The position numbers and the translations under genes were made by a program. The notes beneath the pieces are model-generated. The model was not told the DNA's origin and did not search any database. It saw only the letters and a program-made list of their open reading frames with translations. Below, piece after piece: positions 48,911 through 60,340 of a DNA stretch of 64,000 nucleotides. Origin of the DNA: Corbicula japonica (lineage: Eukaryota; Mollusca; Bivalvia; Venerida; Cyrenidae); assembly GCA_038501625.1 (NCBI GenBank), contig JAZAYU010000005.1, forward strand, positions 12,673,484 through 12,737,483, in the 5' to 3' direction. Numbering within the stretch: the stretch's first letter is position 1; every line of letters starts with the position of its first letter.

Positions 48911-50107
48911 CGTTGTTAAAATTTAAACTGTTACCTAAAGGTCATTTTCAGATTGAACATTGTTTCGTTATAATACAATCTCAATATTTCTTATTTGTTT
49001 GTACAAAAACATTGATAAATTACAATAGAGCAGTATTTCACAGAATAACCTCATATCTGTTACAAAAAAGTAATAGTTTTTGCATTGAATATAACAATAA
49101 TTAAAAAAAAAATATCTTCGTATTTGCGTTTTAAGATCTGCAAATCGTGATTCTTTTTTAAGAGTGTCACTATCTCTTCAGTCAAGTGAAACATGATAAC
49201 GGCGATTTGAGTTTTGACTCAAAATTAGTTCACAATGCTTCTAGAGATGAAGAGCGGCGGTATTGGAAATTTTGAATTCCAGAGAGGAACGCTGTGACTT
49301 TATCTGTTGGATCACTGACATAAATTGGAAAACGTACAACCAGGTAAGAGAATTTAAAATTATTATTTGATTTTCGATAAATCATCATTGTTAAACAAGC
49401 TTAGCGAGTAAATAATTGAGCACTTTTTGAATTAAGTGTTCTGAATTCAAGCTGGTAAGTTTAAAACATGAAATAAAATGAAACTGTTGTTATTGAATTA
49501 AGAATAAGTAATTGGTGTATAAATGAAAAGAACTACTCAATAAAATCAAATTAAAAAAATTATTGAATTGAAATTGAAGAAGTATGTGTTACATTAAAAC
49601 TTTTGATAATTTAATTTGTTTATATTTTCGTCGGGTAGACTTAGTATTACTTTGAAGTTAAATTTAGCAATTAACGATGTCTGCAAAGAGCGAGCTATTT
49701 ATGAACATGCATGTTTTTCACTTTAAAAGGTGTTGTTACCAATTATTGTCGATAGAAATACTATTACTCAATTGAATTACGAAAATAAGTAATTCTAGAT
49801 GCTATAAATAGTGACAAATGATAGATACAACATTTAATGTACTTTTTAATAAGTAAATTATTAGTGGTTGTACTAGTCCGTAATATTCATGTTGCGAGAA
49901 AATAATATTAAAAAATCGAAAAATAACTTTATAAACAGGCTTATTTGTACAGACATCAATGATAAAACCAATAAATCAATCAAATGTCCACATTTCAGGA
50001 AAAAAAAACAACTCTCGACGAACTGTTCGTTGATAATGTTATCTTCCGTTATCACATGAAACATAAATTTCAATCTCAAAAGATATAACAGTAATTTTTT
50101 ATAGGCT
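48911..50107. other. No recognised feature
   Basis: AT-rich. The GC-richer block 49236-49343 ends in CAACCAG followed by GTAAGA, which looks like a splice donor, but no reading frame or other exon supports it. Confidence 0.35.
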
Positions 50108-50222
50108 TTATAATAATTTATCTTACATCTTCTGGTCTTAGGTAAAACAGCATGGACCGATCATAGGTTTAATCCTTGTAAATTGTCACAAGACAAGGTT
50201 AAGTGTTTCTGAAAACATTGTT
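50108..50222 (+). repeat. Small direct repeat, copy 2
   Basis: Partner of 47657-47770: CAGCATGGACCGATCATAGG, AATTGTCACAAGACAAGGTT. Confidence 0.55.
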
Positions 50223-50514
50223 AAGTATTTACACCAGAAAACATGGGAAAATTGCCAGCACAAAGAATAAATATCCATAACATACAACTAATTTAATCAT
50301 TGCTGTGGTCATGGATACCATTTTATATTAACGATTTGACTAACGCTATTATCACAGTCATTCATCTTCATCGTAACTAATAAATAATCTTAGTTCTGGC
50401 TAAATTTATTTTGATAGATAAATAATAGTGTTTAGTTCTATACATCAGCTCACAACATCACAAAATCATCAAGTAAGCACTGTCAGTATAACTTTCACTC
50501 CTGTTACAATCAGC
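50223..50514. other. No recognised feature
   Basis: AT-rich. Confidence 0.4.
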
Positions 50515-50674
50515 CGCCTTCCTTTAACTTTAAACCCCCAATGCCAAATTGTTTTTCAAATAACCTTTACAAGACGATAACCCCCAGCTTCTCATTTTCG
50601 TTAATTATTTGTAGTAATTTTATTACAATTGATCGTATTATAACATGCTCTCTTTTCCTCTCAAATTTTTGGCT

Positions 50675-50705
<31 letters not shown>

Positions 50706-50755
50706 GGGGCTGTACCTTCTGGATATGGCCATTCACGATATGCATATTTCAATTT
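50515..50755 (-). repeat. R1 repeat containing a (GT)n and poly-G tract
   Basis: Reverse R1: TAAACCCCCAATGCCAAATTG, TTTCGTTAATTATTTGTAG, CTCTCTTTTCCTCTCAAATTT and GATATGCATATTTCAATTTT. The normal GTGTGGGGAGGCTG core has expanded to (GT)n followed by 21 G (50689-50709). The Gly-rich ORFs here are artefacts. Confidence 0.85.
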
Positions 50756-51331
50756 TTTAACATATGTACTTCAGAACTTTCAGAGTCAAATGATCAGGCT
50801 TTAGTTTATTTTTTATTTAGTTTGAATAGCATATCTACTATCCCTTAATGAATATTGTTGTTTGTCGTTCTTAATCCTAAGAGAATTATACAAGGTAGAA
50901 TAGTTGCCAGTGCGAATCTATGACCCAATATTACGAAATTATTGATTTGGATTTAAAACACAACTCAAAGTCAGCATTTTGAAGATACACTGCATATTTG
51001 AATAATTAACGTTTAAATCATTAGGTTCATATAATATTTTATTTTGTTTAAACACAGTTTTTAAGTTTTTCGATTGAAAATTACCAGAGAACCAAAAACT
51101 GTTTAAGCAGTTAACTCAAATATCTGAGTTAAAACTCAAGTTTTATTATTTGTGTTTTTGAAATATTATCATCAATATAGGAAGATTTAAATTTATCTTT
51201 ATTATAAAATTATTCTGTGTAAATAATCAACATAAACTTAGAATTTAATCAGAATTGTAATAAATGTGCTGAGTTGAAAATTGAGTTTAAACACAGAATT
51301 GTTTGTTGTATTTGGTCGATTCAACTAGATG
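50756..51331. other. No recognised feature
   Basis: AT-rich. Confidence 0.4.
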
Positions 51332-51592
51332 AAAAGAGAACTTTGAAAGGCACCAAACACGACCAACATGAAAATATTGCAGGCTCGGTTTGATTGAGCC
51401 TGTTCATGGGCAATAATGGAAATACATATTTCTGTTTTCCATTAGAACATTCTATGATCACCGGCTTATGGTCACCAGATAAAACAATGGATTTGCCCTA
51501 AACGAGAAAACAATGGGCGGAACTGTATAGAATTTGACAGAAGAGCTGAGAATACAAATCCTGCATATCGTAGAGAACGCAAAAGACAAAAG
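51332..51592 (-). repeat. R2 repeat, long type with internal deletion
   Basis: GAACTTTGAAAGGCACC, ATTGCAGGCTCGGTTTGATTG, CATGGGCAATAATGGAAATAC, then the 5' extension (GGATTTGCCCTAAACGAG, AATGGGCGGAACTG, GAATTTGACAG, AATCCTGCATATCG). The GGCGGCGTGGG to CCATGTTCACC middle is deleted. Confidence 0.8.
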
Positions 51593-51860
51593 TTATTATC
51601 CAGGACGTAGAGCTTTTCAGAAAACAGGAGGTCATTGAGAAAATGTCTTCAACGCCGGGAGTTACACCGCAAGGCGTTAAGCTCTCACTTACTGTTGTGG
51701 CTTAAGTGGTCATCATAATGTATTATTTCTTCTCGAGCTCATTTTCACCAATATGTTTATCACCTAAGTTCATTTTCAGTTCAACCCTTTCAGAACTGTT
51801 TAGTTCTACAAAAGCTGGGGGATTTTAACTATCATCTGGTAATCGCACATGTTTATAACA
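51593..51860. repeat. Low-copy diverged repeat, copy 4
   Basis: GGAGGTCATTGAGAAAATGTC, GTGGCTTAAGTGGTCATC and the TTCAGAACTGTTTAG segment resemble 41975-42120. Confidence 0.35.
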
Positions 51861-53226
51861 TTTGGTATGTTTTATCTTGAACATGTAATAAGGTAATGTG
51901 ATTTATTTTTCAAGTTCCTGTTTATTTTTACGGAATCCATCCGTTTTCATACTGTGTGCAGCTTTGTGCTTCTAAATCATCTACTAAATCGATAGTTACT
52001 TTATTTTCTTCAAAGGCGATTCACCGTGATAGAGAAGCCCTTGGCATACTTTGCGGATGTAACGTATTCTTGTGAGTTTTGCACTATCTAATCCTATGTG
52101 GTACTCATGATGGTCTTTTGTAATGTATGTGAAATCCAAGTTCATGAAAGTATAAAGCTTGTTTGTATTCATGATTTTAGTCTGTTAAATTGGAAAAATA
52201 ATAATATATAAAAAGAATTTTTGAAGAATTCAAAGGAAAAGTTTTTGTTATAGTGCGTGTTTATTTATTTGTTTATTTGTTTCTTTGCAAATTATATCGG
52301 ATGAAAACCTTGTAAATTGTTCAGGTTTTTTTTCAAATATTCATTAGAGTATAGTTGAGTTTAAGTTAAGGTTCTTGAATATATTTTTAAATTAAATCCT
52401 TTCAACGTATAGAAATTTCAGTTTAAATATTTCATTATTTGTCAGTGATATAAAGATATATTTTTTCTCTACTAAAATATTTCTGAAAAAAAAATATTGA
52501 GTCGGCGTTGAGAAGGATTGTGAAGCGTTCTTTGAGTGGAATATTAATGGGTTTGTCATATTCAATCAAACAATGTTCTGGTAATTAAAGCCAGCGTTGA
52601 TGCCATCTCTAGTTAAAGGTTCAAATATCAAAGTTGTAATATACACTGTAGAGGACATGTCAAGAAAGTAAATGTTATGTAACATTCTTACACAGTCAAC
52701 GTACAAGTAAATATTTTTAAATTTAATGTTATAATAGCGTTTATAGCGTAACTAAGGCAGTAGCATTCACTCACAACATATCCTAAAATGTACTTATTGG
52801 TCAAAATTTCGGCGAAATTTGCTTCTTTTTTTTCATTTTTACGTATTTAATAGTGATAACATTAATAGTAATCATATCTGAAGCATTGGAGTAATCCATC
52901 CTGAATTGTAACTAGACGATTTAAGTTTGACAGTTTTAAATGCTATTTAATATTAGGCATGTTTGTCAGTTAAACTTTTGTAACGTTTAAAGTCTCGAAA
53001 ACTTAACTTTGAATCTTGTAAGTTAATATCTCAGTTCTTTCTTATTGTCATTTTTATGTGTTAATAGTGTATTTTTATGTTAATTGGTAAAAGTGTATGA
53101 TTAGTTCTAACAGAGTTATACCTACCATCCTTAACAATGCCGAAAAACAGATAAATAGATGTGGATGAGAAATTGCTGACTCTGAGTGTTCCAAGTTAGA
53201 TTTATTGTATTTTTGCTGATTCTGTA
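51861..53226. other. No recognised feature
   Basis: AT-rich, with a TTTATTTG-type short tandem near 52260-52285. No gene evidence. Confidence 0.4.
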
Positions 53227-53228
53227 AT

Positions 53229-54490
53229 GGTTTTTATACCCCCGCTTCAAAGAAGAGGGGGGTATACTGTTTTACCCTTGTCAGTGTGCCCGTCCGTCCG
53301 TGCGTCCGTCCGTAACCAAATTTCCGTCGCAGTTTTCTCAGCAACTATAACGTGTAGCAGCCTCATACTTCGCATATTGCTTTATCCTATAGTCCCATGT
53401 GGTGTAAAGCGATTTTATGCTCCTTGCTCATCTACTTCCTGTTTGTCGCATATTTTTAGATGTTGTTACTATTTAGGTGCATTACATAAACCAAAGGGCA
53501 TTTTTATTTTCCGTCGCAGTTTTCTAAGCAACTATAACATTCATCAGCCTGGTATTTTGCATATTGCATTATCCTATAGTCCCATATGGTGTAAAAAGAT
53601 TTTAAGCTCCTTGCTCATCTACTTACTGTTTACCGAATACTTACATTTTTACACATAATTGACAAACATGCACAATTTCCGTCGCAGTTTTCTAAGCAAC
53701 TACAATATGTAGCAGCCTGATAATTTGCATAATGTTTTATCCTGTAGTCCCATATGGTGTAAAGCAATTTTATGCTCCTACCTCTTCTACTTCCTGTTTA
53801 CCGAATACTTAGATTTTTCAAATAGATGACAAACATGCACAATTTCCGTTGCAGTTTTCTAAACAACTATAACACGCAGCAGCCTGATGTTTTGCATATT
53901 GCTTTATCCTATAGTCCCATATGGTGTAAAGCAATTTTATGCTCCTACCTCGTCTACTTTTGTTTACCGAATACTTAGATTTTTCACATAGATGACAAAC
54001 ATGCGCAATTTCCGTCACAGTTTTCTAAGCAACTTTAACATGCAGCAGCCTGATGTTTTGCATATTGCTTTAACCTATAGTCCCATATGGTGTAAAGCAA
54101 TTTTATGCTCCTACATCTTTTACTTCCTGTTTTCTGAATACTTAGATTTTTATAAATAGATGACAAACATGCACAATTTCTGTCACAGTTTTCTAAGCAA
54201 CTATAGCATGCAGCAGCCTTATGTTTTGCATATTGCTCTTTCCTATAGTCCTATATGGTGTTAAGTGATTTTATGCTTCTTGCTCATCTACTTCCTTTTT
54301 ACCGACTGTTTTAAGGTTTTGTTACTATACAGGTGCGCTACACAATCCAAAGGGTATCTTTATCACCATATAGGTGCATTACATAAACCAAAGGGCATCT
54401 TTATTGAAAACTGCAAATTACATTTTGAAAGACATATTTCTCACAGCGGGGGTATCACTAGTGAGCATTAGCTCACAGATTTTCTTGTTG
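53229..54490 (+). mobile_element. Pearl-like tandem-core element
   Basis: Left end: TTTATACCCCCGCTTC AAA GAAGAGGGGGG (subterminal hairpin), GTATACTGTTTTACCC, then a tetranucleotide (CGTC)n tract 53290-53312. Core: six tandem units of about 167 bp (starts near 53320, 53505, 53674, 53841, 54007, 54174), each with TTTCCGTCGCAGTTTTCT, CAGCCTGATGTTTTGC and ATAGTCCCATATGGTGTAAA. Right end: GCGGGGGTATCACTAGTGAGC with hairpin GTGAGC ATTA GCTCAC at 54461-54476. This matches the known bivalve 'pearl' layout, which has been linked to Helentrons. The 143-residue ORF at 53227 is repeat-derived. Confidence 0.8.
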
Positions 54491-54491
54491 A

Positions 54492-54612
54492 ACCTTTTTT
54501 GGGGTTGTCCCGACTAGCTCAGTTGGTTGCGTCTCCGGAATTGCAGGGCTAGGCGCTGTGGTCGTGACGATGCGGATTCGCTTCCAGCTAGAGGCACTAT
54601 CATTTGAAACTA
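54492..54612 (+). repeat. S1 tRNA-like module without the B module
   Basis: GGGGTTGTCCCGACTAGCTCAGTTGGTTGC (box A intact), AATTGCAGGGCTAGGCGCTG, box B GGATTCGCTTCC and AGAGGCACTATCATTT. It starts right at the pearl-like element's right end. Confidence 0.75.
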
Positions 54613-55649
54613 TAATAGCAAGTGTAATGGTTTGAAATAATTTTATTTCACAATTTGTTTTATTTTAAGGACAAGTCAAATATGACTTACGTAATCATCG
54701 TTTTCTCCTTAGAACTTAATGCACTCGTAGGATGATTTATCTAAGCACGAATGTCGGTTTCATAAAAGGCTTCAATTAAAGAGAAAAAAAAATGATATAA
54801 AAAGTGACTGCCTCAAGAGCATTTCGTGAAACATGTTGATTTTGATACAAATTGAGACTAAACAAAGCTGCTTATAGGAAAATGTGAACATCAGTTTATT
54901 TTAATGAAGGAAGTTTTATTTTAAATTTGATGGGTATTTGTCAAGATTCGGGGTGCACTCTATGTCCCTTTTAATTATTCACACCAGAACTCATTTGTTA
55001 TCATTCTTTAGACAAGTTTTTAAGTTTGACATCATCGCCTATTTCAGCAGGGTTTATTGACTTTTTGTAGATAATTAATATATGTTCAACAACAAAAAAA
55101 GACACCTACCACTGCATATGAGGCCTATAACATAAGAATAAGACTGAAAAGCTATATAAATTGTCGTTGGAAATAAATAGTTAAATGTGTTTTGAATTTA
55201 TCGGTGTTTTTTTGTGTTTTTCTGAAGCAAGAAACAGGTGCCTAAGCCGATAGTTTTCCTGGAAGCCTGCAAAAATATAGATTTTGTGTATGAAATCATA
55301 TTTATTCGGAGTTATATATTTTTCTCTTTTTTTGCTGAGTATGTATATCCAGCATTTATATATTAACCATTTATTTGGTACCCAGTCGTTAAATTGTACT
55401 ACAATTAAGCCTTTAAACAAATACATATACATTATTCGTAATAACGTCAAGTTTTAGAGTTATGAAAACGTCAATTAATTCTACAAATTTTTTTTACTAT
55501 TTTATTTGCAGTGCACTTGTTTATAAAAGAGTCTTTGTTTCAATTCTTGTAAAAGCAGCTAGTTTTGGCAAAAAGTCTCTCTCATGGTTCCATAATCCCC
55601 GTTTATATGCTCAGCATTGTTTTAGTTAATTTAACTTGGTCTTATACCA
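54613..55649. other. No recognised feature
   Basis: AT-rich; minus ORF 55181-55450 has no recognisable domain. Confidence 0.4.
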
Positions 55650-55778
55650 GTTTGCGTGCTGCAACCCTGGGCAGTAATTTGCATTTCTATTGTTGCCCGT
55701 AAACATACATTGTACTCAGTAAATCAGAGCTAGTTTCTTATTTGTGATATTTGGACGCTTTCAAAGTTCTCTTCTAAA
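55650..55778 (+). repeat. R2 repeat, diverged
   Basis: CAACCCTGGGCAGTAATTTGC, ATTTCTATTGTTGCCCGTAAAC, TATTTGTGATATTTGGACGC and TTTCAAAGTTCTCTTC. Confidence 0.65.
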
Positions 55779-56124
55779 TTCGGTAATGTATTTTTATGAT
55801 CAATAATATAATAAAGTCGAAAATTTTTATTCTTCTGTAGATTTAATGCAGGTGCCACGTGTTTTCGAACGATGAATAATTGACCCGGCAGTCAGATTGT
55901 GCAATCAATAATAAAGCTGAATTAGAATCTCCATTAACAGATTGCATCTTGGTTTACGCTGACTTAAACACGTGCAAGAACAAAATACCTAAGACTTTTT
56001 TAGAATTGTTCTAGTTTTCAAAATGTCACGATTTCACTAACAAACAAATTTTAAATATTTTGACTGCCTCAAAAGTGAAACGGCAGTTTAAAAATCAGTG
56101 AAACTATCTTATTTGTTTAAAAGT
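55779..56124. other. No recognised feature
   Basis: AT-rich. Confidence 0.4.
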
Positions 56125-56400
56125 AAAAGATGCCTATCAAGAATAGCCATATCCAGAAGACAAAGCCTCCCATAACAGCCAAAACGTCGAGAGAACAGAT
56201 GCATGGATCAGTTTCAAAATAGACACAACAAACAATTTACGAAAATGAGAACCCGAGGATTACCGCCTTGAAACGGTCAGTGGAAAACAATTGGCGAGTT
56301 GGGATTTTAACGAGGTTCAAGGGTGCACCAATATCACATTTTTCCATACAAGTTCTTCTATAAACTAGCAAGTACATGTTGTCTTGGTTAATAAGAATGT
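56125..56400 (+). repeat. R1 repeat, 3' end truncated
   Basis: AAGTAAAAGATGCCTATCAAG, GACAAAGCCTCCC, GATCAGTTTCAAAATAGACAC, AATTTACGAAAATGAGAACCC, TGAAACGGTCAGTGG and CAAGGGTGCACC. Confidence 0.8.
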
Positions 56401-56837
56401 ATGAGCACTCAATTTAATGTTTGTTTATGAGTCTCAGTATAGTTTTCCTTATTGTAATTATTTTAGTGTACAATTATTTCGCCCACTTCCTTATCTGTTT
56501 GTTTTTTTTTTCGAACTATAAATCCGTCTTCAGTGCTATAAGTTCTATGCATATATAAGTTTAATCGGTCATGTTCAATTATGATCTGATAGCCACAATA
56601 ATTGTTAAATAATCCCAGAGCACTCTCTGTGTCATTGTGTTCGTGACATGTTTTACCATTACATGTTAAGGCTTAATCGAAAGGAACATTTCTAAATAAA
56701 TGATTTCCGTATCCGGTTTTGTTCGTACAATTATCAATTATTGACAAAGCATTTTAGATGTCACGTAGGCTGTATATCATTTGCTTGGATATTTGCGACG
56801 TTTTCTTGGCTCTTAGGTTTAGAAGGATACATAAACT

Positions 56838-57072
56838 TCCTTGATTGCCATTTATTTTACATCCGTGTTATCATACTTTGACCATTTTTTGCACTCAGAT
56901 CTATTTAGAAAACAAGTTAGCCATAAAAGTAGAAAAAGAATTAGACGAGTTCACGGCTCTTACGTTTTAAGGAATACAAAGACGTCTTTGATAACCATTT
57001 ATTGTACATTCTTTCTATCATGCTTTGGCCACTTGTTACACTCAGATCTCTTTAGCAAATTAGCCCTTAAAG
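56838..57072 (+). repeat. Two-unit tandem repeat, about 150 bp, in frame
   Basis: TGCCATTTATTTTACATCCG..TGCACTCAGATCTATTTAG recurs as AACCATTTATTGTACATTC..TACACTCAGATCTCTTTAG. The + frame stays open across both (56841-57119), giving a repeated peptide ending LHSDLF in each unit. No known family, probably non-coding. Confidence 0.55.
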
Positions 57073-57892
57073 AAAACTCTTGTTCGTTCTACTTTACTTT
57101 GAAATCTTTAAAACATTAATGATTATTGCCCAGATATTATACCGTTTTTGCACATCGTTAAATGTTTCTTTTCCAAGAACGAGATCAATTCCTGAAAAGG
57201 TATTTCGGAATGCGCAGCGATTCGCGTATAGTCAAGAGTTCGCCTTGGTGGAAAAATGCAACAGTATACTTATTTCTTACCATACTGTGCAATAAGGGTT
57301 CTTTTGTTTGACAACACGGTATAAAACCCAGTGTTTTATGTGTTGGTGAGTTGCGCACGTTGTGTTGCTTTATTTAAAGAATTGTCTACAACTTAAATGT
57401 CTAACCACGTTAGTAATTTTATAAATGTTCCGCTAAAAATTTGAATAATTAAGTTCATTTTTGCAAGGTTTATGCATTTTTAAGAACAGATTCAACATTC
57501 GGAATACTGAATAAATTTAATATGAAAATTGTTAGAGTTTTTCAGAGATTTTTTGGAGTTGTTTGTGCATGTTGTTAATTGTGCAGTGACACATAACAGA
57601 CTCTCCCAAGCAGCTCAGTTATATTTGGCAATTATGTTTTGTGGAAATGATAGACACTGAATTGAAACTTTAAGCATGAATAACGTTAAAATGTAAAAAA
57701 ATGTAATACGAGCTTTATTCGTATTAGTTACGTCAGTACAATATAAACATACCGGTAAACAATTTTTCTACAATTAAACTAAGCAGGGAATTCGCATGTG
57801 ATAATATGTAAACAGACATCATTGGTGATTTACAATTACAACTGTATACAAATCCAAATAGGGACTTAGATTCCATGTTTGTGATAACCATG
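57073..57892. other. No recognised feature
   Basis: AT-rich. Confidence 0.4.
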
Positions 57893-58720
57893 CGTTGTTC
57901 CTCTGAGTCATTTATGTTGTCCACATCGCCTGATCAAAATAATATCGTAGTTTAATCGGAAATTTGATTTCGTAGCTGTTTATTGTAAGATGAAAACATC
58001 AACACAATTTACTTAATTTCGTTAATTATTTTTTATTGTCCAAAGATTCCTATTTGAGAACGTGTTAGTTTATTCAGAGAAATATCGGCCGTTCTAATCA
58101 TACGTCATGATTTAAAATGATTTGTTGATACAATTTATTACGTTGGTTACGTTTCCTTGTATAAGAATCAATAACGATTATGACAGCGCCGCCTTGTATT
58201 TGGATAAAATGTGAAAAATGCATTTCAGTAATAGTCACATCCGACAAAATAGTAAAAAGGTTTACTCGATATATTATTAATCTCAAATAGAAACCACAAA
58301 ACATAAAAATTGAGAACCTAAGGGTTGCCGATTTGGAATGGTCATTTGGGAAAACATTTTGCTGCTTGATAACGTAGATTGTCGTATTTCGCTGACTTTC
58401 AAAAATCTTTTTATGTGGTGCCCTTGTTTTTGGATAGCTCTTTAGAATATAAAAAAGCTGTTCTCCATTTCAGGACAGTTGTGTCGTCTTTAGTGCTTGT
58501 GAACAGATCACTGACTAAGTTCTGTTAGATTTATTGCGGAAGGGTTATATAAACTCAAATACCACAGACAACAAATAAAAGTGTTTATCCCATTAAATTA
58601 AATGTCAAGATTTTAGCATTCATTATCGTGCCTAGAACCACTTCGATATTTCTATTTAAATGGCAGTTACTTAATAAAACAACGTAGACTCCAACAGTTC
58701 AACACTCACTTTTTCGGCGG
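57893..58720 (+). repeat. Segmental duplication, copy 1
   Basis: CACATCGCCTGATCAAAATAATATCG, GATGAAAACATCAACACAATTTAC, AGGGTTGCCGATTTGGAATGG (a diverged R1 piece, 58200-58375), CCCTTGTTTTTGGATAGC, GACAGTTGTGTCGTC, ATCCCATTAAATTAAATGTC and TTCAACACTCACTTT occur in the same order at 59328-60340. Confidence 0.75.
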
Positions 58721-58804
58721 TCATTGTTCTTTGGCAGTCCACAGTCTTTGAGCGTTCATTTTCAAGACCGTAGCCTTTTTTGCAGACAATCTAAACGCAA
58801 GTTA

Positions 58805-59190
58805 AAAGTAAAATATGCATATCAGGAATCGCCACACTCACAAAACACAGCCTCCCCACGCAGCGAAAAAGAAGAGTGGAAGAGAGAGACAGCATGTTTG
58901 ATATAAGTTTGTTAATTCAAATAGGACGCCACAAACAATTAACGAAAAAGAGAACCTTTGGGAATACCGCCTTGTAACGGTCAGTGGCAAAACAAATTGC
59001 CACTGGGGGTTTAAACCAGGTTCTAGGGTGCACAAACCGCACACTTGCCCCACTAGGTTCTCATATTAACAAACAAGTACGAGTTGTCTTGGTGAAATGA
59101 CTCCAACTCTCCCATCAGCTCAACAATGTTGGATGCAAGAGCATACAAATATATAAAACATTAGAAGCTAATAGCAATGCAAAGAAATTT
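58805..59190 (+). repeat. R1 repeat, near full length
   Basis: AAAATATGCATATCAGGAATCGCC through CAGCCTCCCCACGCAGC, GACGCCACAAACAATTAACG, TGTAACGGTCAGTGGCAAAAC and AATTGCCACTGGGGGTTTAAACC to GGTTCTAGGGTGCACAAACC, GAGTTGTCTTGGTGAAATGAC, TCAGCTCAACAATGTTGG and AACATTAGAAGCTAATAGC. Good template for the consensus. Confidence 0.9.
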
Positions 59191-59221
59191 AAATTTCATT
59201 TGTGCCAAGCTAGTTACCCTC

Positions 59222-59320
59222 TAGTTCTCACTTTGTGCTTTGTGGTGTCATATTGATTATTTTATCAAACAATGCTCTCTTTTCCTTTCTAACGTTTGAC
59301 TGTGTGGGGAGGCTTGGTTT
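59222..59320 (-). repeat. R1 repeat, 5' fragment, head-to-head with the previous copy
   Basis: TTCTCACTTTGTGCTTTGTGG, ATTATTTTATCAAACAATGC, TCTCTTTTCCTTTCTAACG and TGTGTGGGGAGGCT. It sits 30 bp from the end of the full copy in the opposite direction. Confidence 0.8.
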
Positions 59321-59327
59321 TTGTTCC

Positions 59328-60340
59328 TCTGATGTCTTTTGTGTTGTCAACATCGCCTGATCAACATAATATCGTTAAGATGAAAACAACAACACAATTA
59401 ACTCACATTCGTTGAATTTATTTTTGTTTACATATTCCCATTTAAGCACGCGATACCTAAATTGCTTTTGTTTAAATTTTTCGGCCAATTTATAGATGGG
59501 TGGTTTCAATATCCCAGCCAATATAGATTCGGATATTGTTTAATCACCACAAGGATATACTTCCTGCTTTTAAATTTTGCCTTTGGCATTGTCTGTGATA
59601 TGCATGATTTATATTCTCAGATCCCCTGTCAAAATTCTATTTTGTTTAGTTCCGCCCACGTTTAGGGCAAACCCATTCTTTTATCTGGGGACCATACGCC
59701 GCTGAACATGGAATGGTATTAATCAGAAAATACCGCATTGAAGGTTCCATGTTCACCGTCAAATGCAAACCATCGTTTGGGATGGATCAAAATTGTACTG
59801 TTTATTTGGTGTAAATATTGAGTTGCGCTCAACCCGGGGCTAAAAAGAGAGCATATGATCTATTTGATGTGTGATTTTTCTCAAAAAGCCTCCACAAACA
59901 GTACAAAAATGATTACCAGAGGGGTTGCCGGTTTGAAACGGTCATTCAGGGGAAACATTTTGCCTTTAGGGGTTAATTGTAAGTTTAACTTGTTACTATA
60001 TCATATAGATTGTCTTTTTCAAAAATCGTTTGTGTACTGCCCTTGTTTTTGGACAGCTCTTAAGATTATAAAAAAGACTTGTCTGTCTTTTAGAACAGTT
60101 GTATCGTCTTTGCTCGTAAACAAATCATTGACTACTGTTAGATTAATTGAAGATGGCTTATTGAAACTCAAAATACCACAGGCAATCAATTGACGTTTAT
60201 CCCATTAAATTTAATGTAAGGTTTTAGCATACATTACTGTGCAAAGAACCACTTTAATATTATTATCGTACTGGAAGGTGCTTAATAAAACGTCGTGTAG
60301 TTTGTCAGTTCAACAATCACTTTCGACCATTAAAGACCTT
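59328..60340 (+). repeat. Segmental duplication, copy 2 with R2 insertion
   Basis: Matches 57893-58720 but contains an R2 element at 59565-59845. The open frame 59855-60193 (112 codons) lies here; the equivalent frame in copy 1 is not kept open, so it is probably chance. Confidence 0.7.
59565..59845 (+). repeat. R2 repeat, long 5' part, cut at the core
   Basis: GATATGCATGATTTATATTC, GATCCCCTGTCAAAATTC, CCGCCCACGTTTAGGGC, CATACGCCGCTGAACATGG and AGTTGCGCTCAACCCGGGGCTA, then an abrupt switch to R1 AAAGAGAGCAT (59846). Confidence 0.85.

Noticed and set aside
49236..49343. Possible non-coding first exon ending at CAG followed by GTAAGA
   Set aside because: A donor-like site alone; no frame, promoter or matching acceptor can be shown.
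50541..50848. Gly-rich and Pro/His-rich ORFs on both strands
   Set aside because: Produced by the (GT)n and poly-G tract in an R1 copy.
53227..53658. 143-codon ORF
   Set aside because: Lies wholly in the pearl-like element and reads through its tandem core.
59855..60193. 112-codon ORF
   Set aside because: Spans an R1 fragment and a segmental duplication whose other copy does not keep the frame.
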